From Candidatus Melainabacteria bacterium (lineage in GTDB: Bacteria; Cyanobacteriota; Vampirovibrionia; LMEP-6097), in the NCBI GenBank assembly GCA_028817775.1, contig JAPPOW010000012.1, positions 1-6,118 on the forward strand: a DNA stretch of 6,118 bases, written 5' to 3'. Both the position numbers and the translations under genes were made by a program. Positions 5,919 to 6,118 of this stretch are shown here, one piece after another. Position 1 is the first letter of the stretch. Each line of letters begins with the position of its first letter. The notes under the pieces are model-generated. The model did no database searches. It saw only the letters and a program-made list of their open reading frames with translations, and had not been told where the DNA came from.

Positions 5919-5975
5919 AATTGAGACATACCCCTTAATTGCGGAGATCACAAAAAACAGTCGACTTGTCGACTG
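5917..5975 (+). other. Two hairpins between the tRNA fragment and the tRNA
   Basis: GCAATTGAG (5917-5925) pairs with CTTAATTGC (5934-5942) around an 8-nt loop, giving 9 bp with one G-U. After an A-rich stretch, CAGTCGAC (5958-5965) pairs with GTCGACTG (5968-5975), a near-perfect palindrome. CAGTCGACT of the second hairpin recurs in the intact tRNA's anticodon arm (6018-6026), so it may be a remnant of the same duplication. No T-tract follows, so neither looks like a standard terminator. Confidence 0.6.
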
Positions 5976-5992
5976 CGGTGGGTATAACAAGT

Positions 5993-6069
5993 GGTCCTGT
6001 AGCTCAGTTGGTTAGAGCAGTCGACTCATAATCGATTGGTCGTGGGTTCAAGTCCCCCCGGGACCACCA
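5993..6069 (+). tRNA. tRNA with CAU anticodon, probably tRNA-Ile2 (else elongator tRNA-Met)
   Basis: The gene is 77 nt and encodes its CCA. The acceptor stem GGTCCTG pairs with CGGGACC (one G-U) and the D stem GCTC pairs with GAGC. The anticodon stem GTCGA pairs with TCGAT around the loop CTCATAA, with anticodon CAT at 6027-6029. The variable loop has 5 nt. The T arm is GTGGG-TTCAAGT-CCCCC, with one U-C mismatch (6043/6057). A CAU anticodon can be Met or, after lysidine modification by TilS, Ile (AUA codons). C4-G69 and C5-G68 together with A37 A38 match the features E. coli TilS is known to recognise, and the overall sequence is closer to bacterial Ile2 than to Met. The initiator is excluded because pair 1-72 is a normal G-C. 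Automatic tools may label it Met. The 49 bp after it hold no terminator or gene that I can see. Confidence 0.92.
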
Positions 6070-6118
6070 TTGTTTCAGTTGATATATCTCAAAAGTTCAT
6101 CATAATGAGCCGAGTTGC

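Larger units (their letters stand above)
5878..6011 (+). repeat. 32-bp direct repeat covering the tRNA 5' end and its leader
   Basis: GGGTATAACAAGT followed by the first 19 bases of the tRNA occurs at 5878-5909 and again, identically, at 5980-6011. The two copies are offset by 102 bp. The second copy continues into the intact tRNA, whereas the first diverges after the D-loop GG. This fits a duplication of the tRNA 5' half with its leader, followed by decay or replacement of the rest. Confidence 0.9.

Noticed and set aside
5878..6069. Integrase attachment site at a tRNA
   Set aside because: The duplicated part is the 5' half, whereas integrated elements usually duplicate the 3' end, and no integrase gene is in the window.

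Overview
This is a stretch of an ordinary, moderately AT-rich bacterial chromosome carrying housekeeping genes. It includes a tRNA gene with an encoded CCA end. I could not assign a phylum from the sequence. There is no phage, plasmid, CRISPR or transposase gene in the window. The unusual content is the repeats that sit between and inside the genes, one orphan protein, and one enzyme homologue that has lost its signature residues.

Layout, left to right. The 3' three-quarters of argC (arginine biosynthesis, + strand) ends at 805 and overlaps by 12 bp a convergent holB-like gene (DNA polymerase III delta', - strand, 794-1639). A 323-bp gap (1640-1962) holds a 92-bp palindromic repeat, a hairpin and a strong ribosome-binding site. 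It leads into an orphan + strand gene for an acidic 230-residue protein (1963-2655). A paired array of 8-bp repeats in inverted orientation (2662-2788) separates this gene from a convergent purD-like gene (- strand, 2787-4091). Upstream of that lies nnr, the bifunctional NAD(P)HX repair enzyme (- strand, 4218-5828). The right end has an extended -10 promoter motif, a broken 5' piece of a tRNA, two hairpins, and an intact CAU-anticodon tRNA (5993-6069) that is most likely tRNA-Ile2.

The main discovery is a family of short repeats with the core GTCATCCTGAGG and an inner hairpin. Four copies are visible. Copy A lies in frame inside the zinc-binding loop of the delta' protein. Copy B covers the 5' leader and start region of the same gene. 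Copy C fills the purD-nnr gap and supplies the last codons and the stop codon of nnr. Copy D lies in frame inside the dehydratase half of nnr. Copies A, B and D all read as a -PQDD- peptide in the frame of their host gene. This behaviour resembles the protein-coding palindromic elements known from Rickettsia, though I cannot say the two are related.

The genes do not form a single pathway. argC, holB, purD and nnr are scattered housekeeping functions (arginine, replication, purines, cofactor repair). nnr and purD-like are co-directional and could be co-transcribed through copy C.
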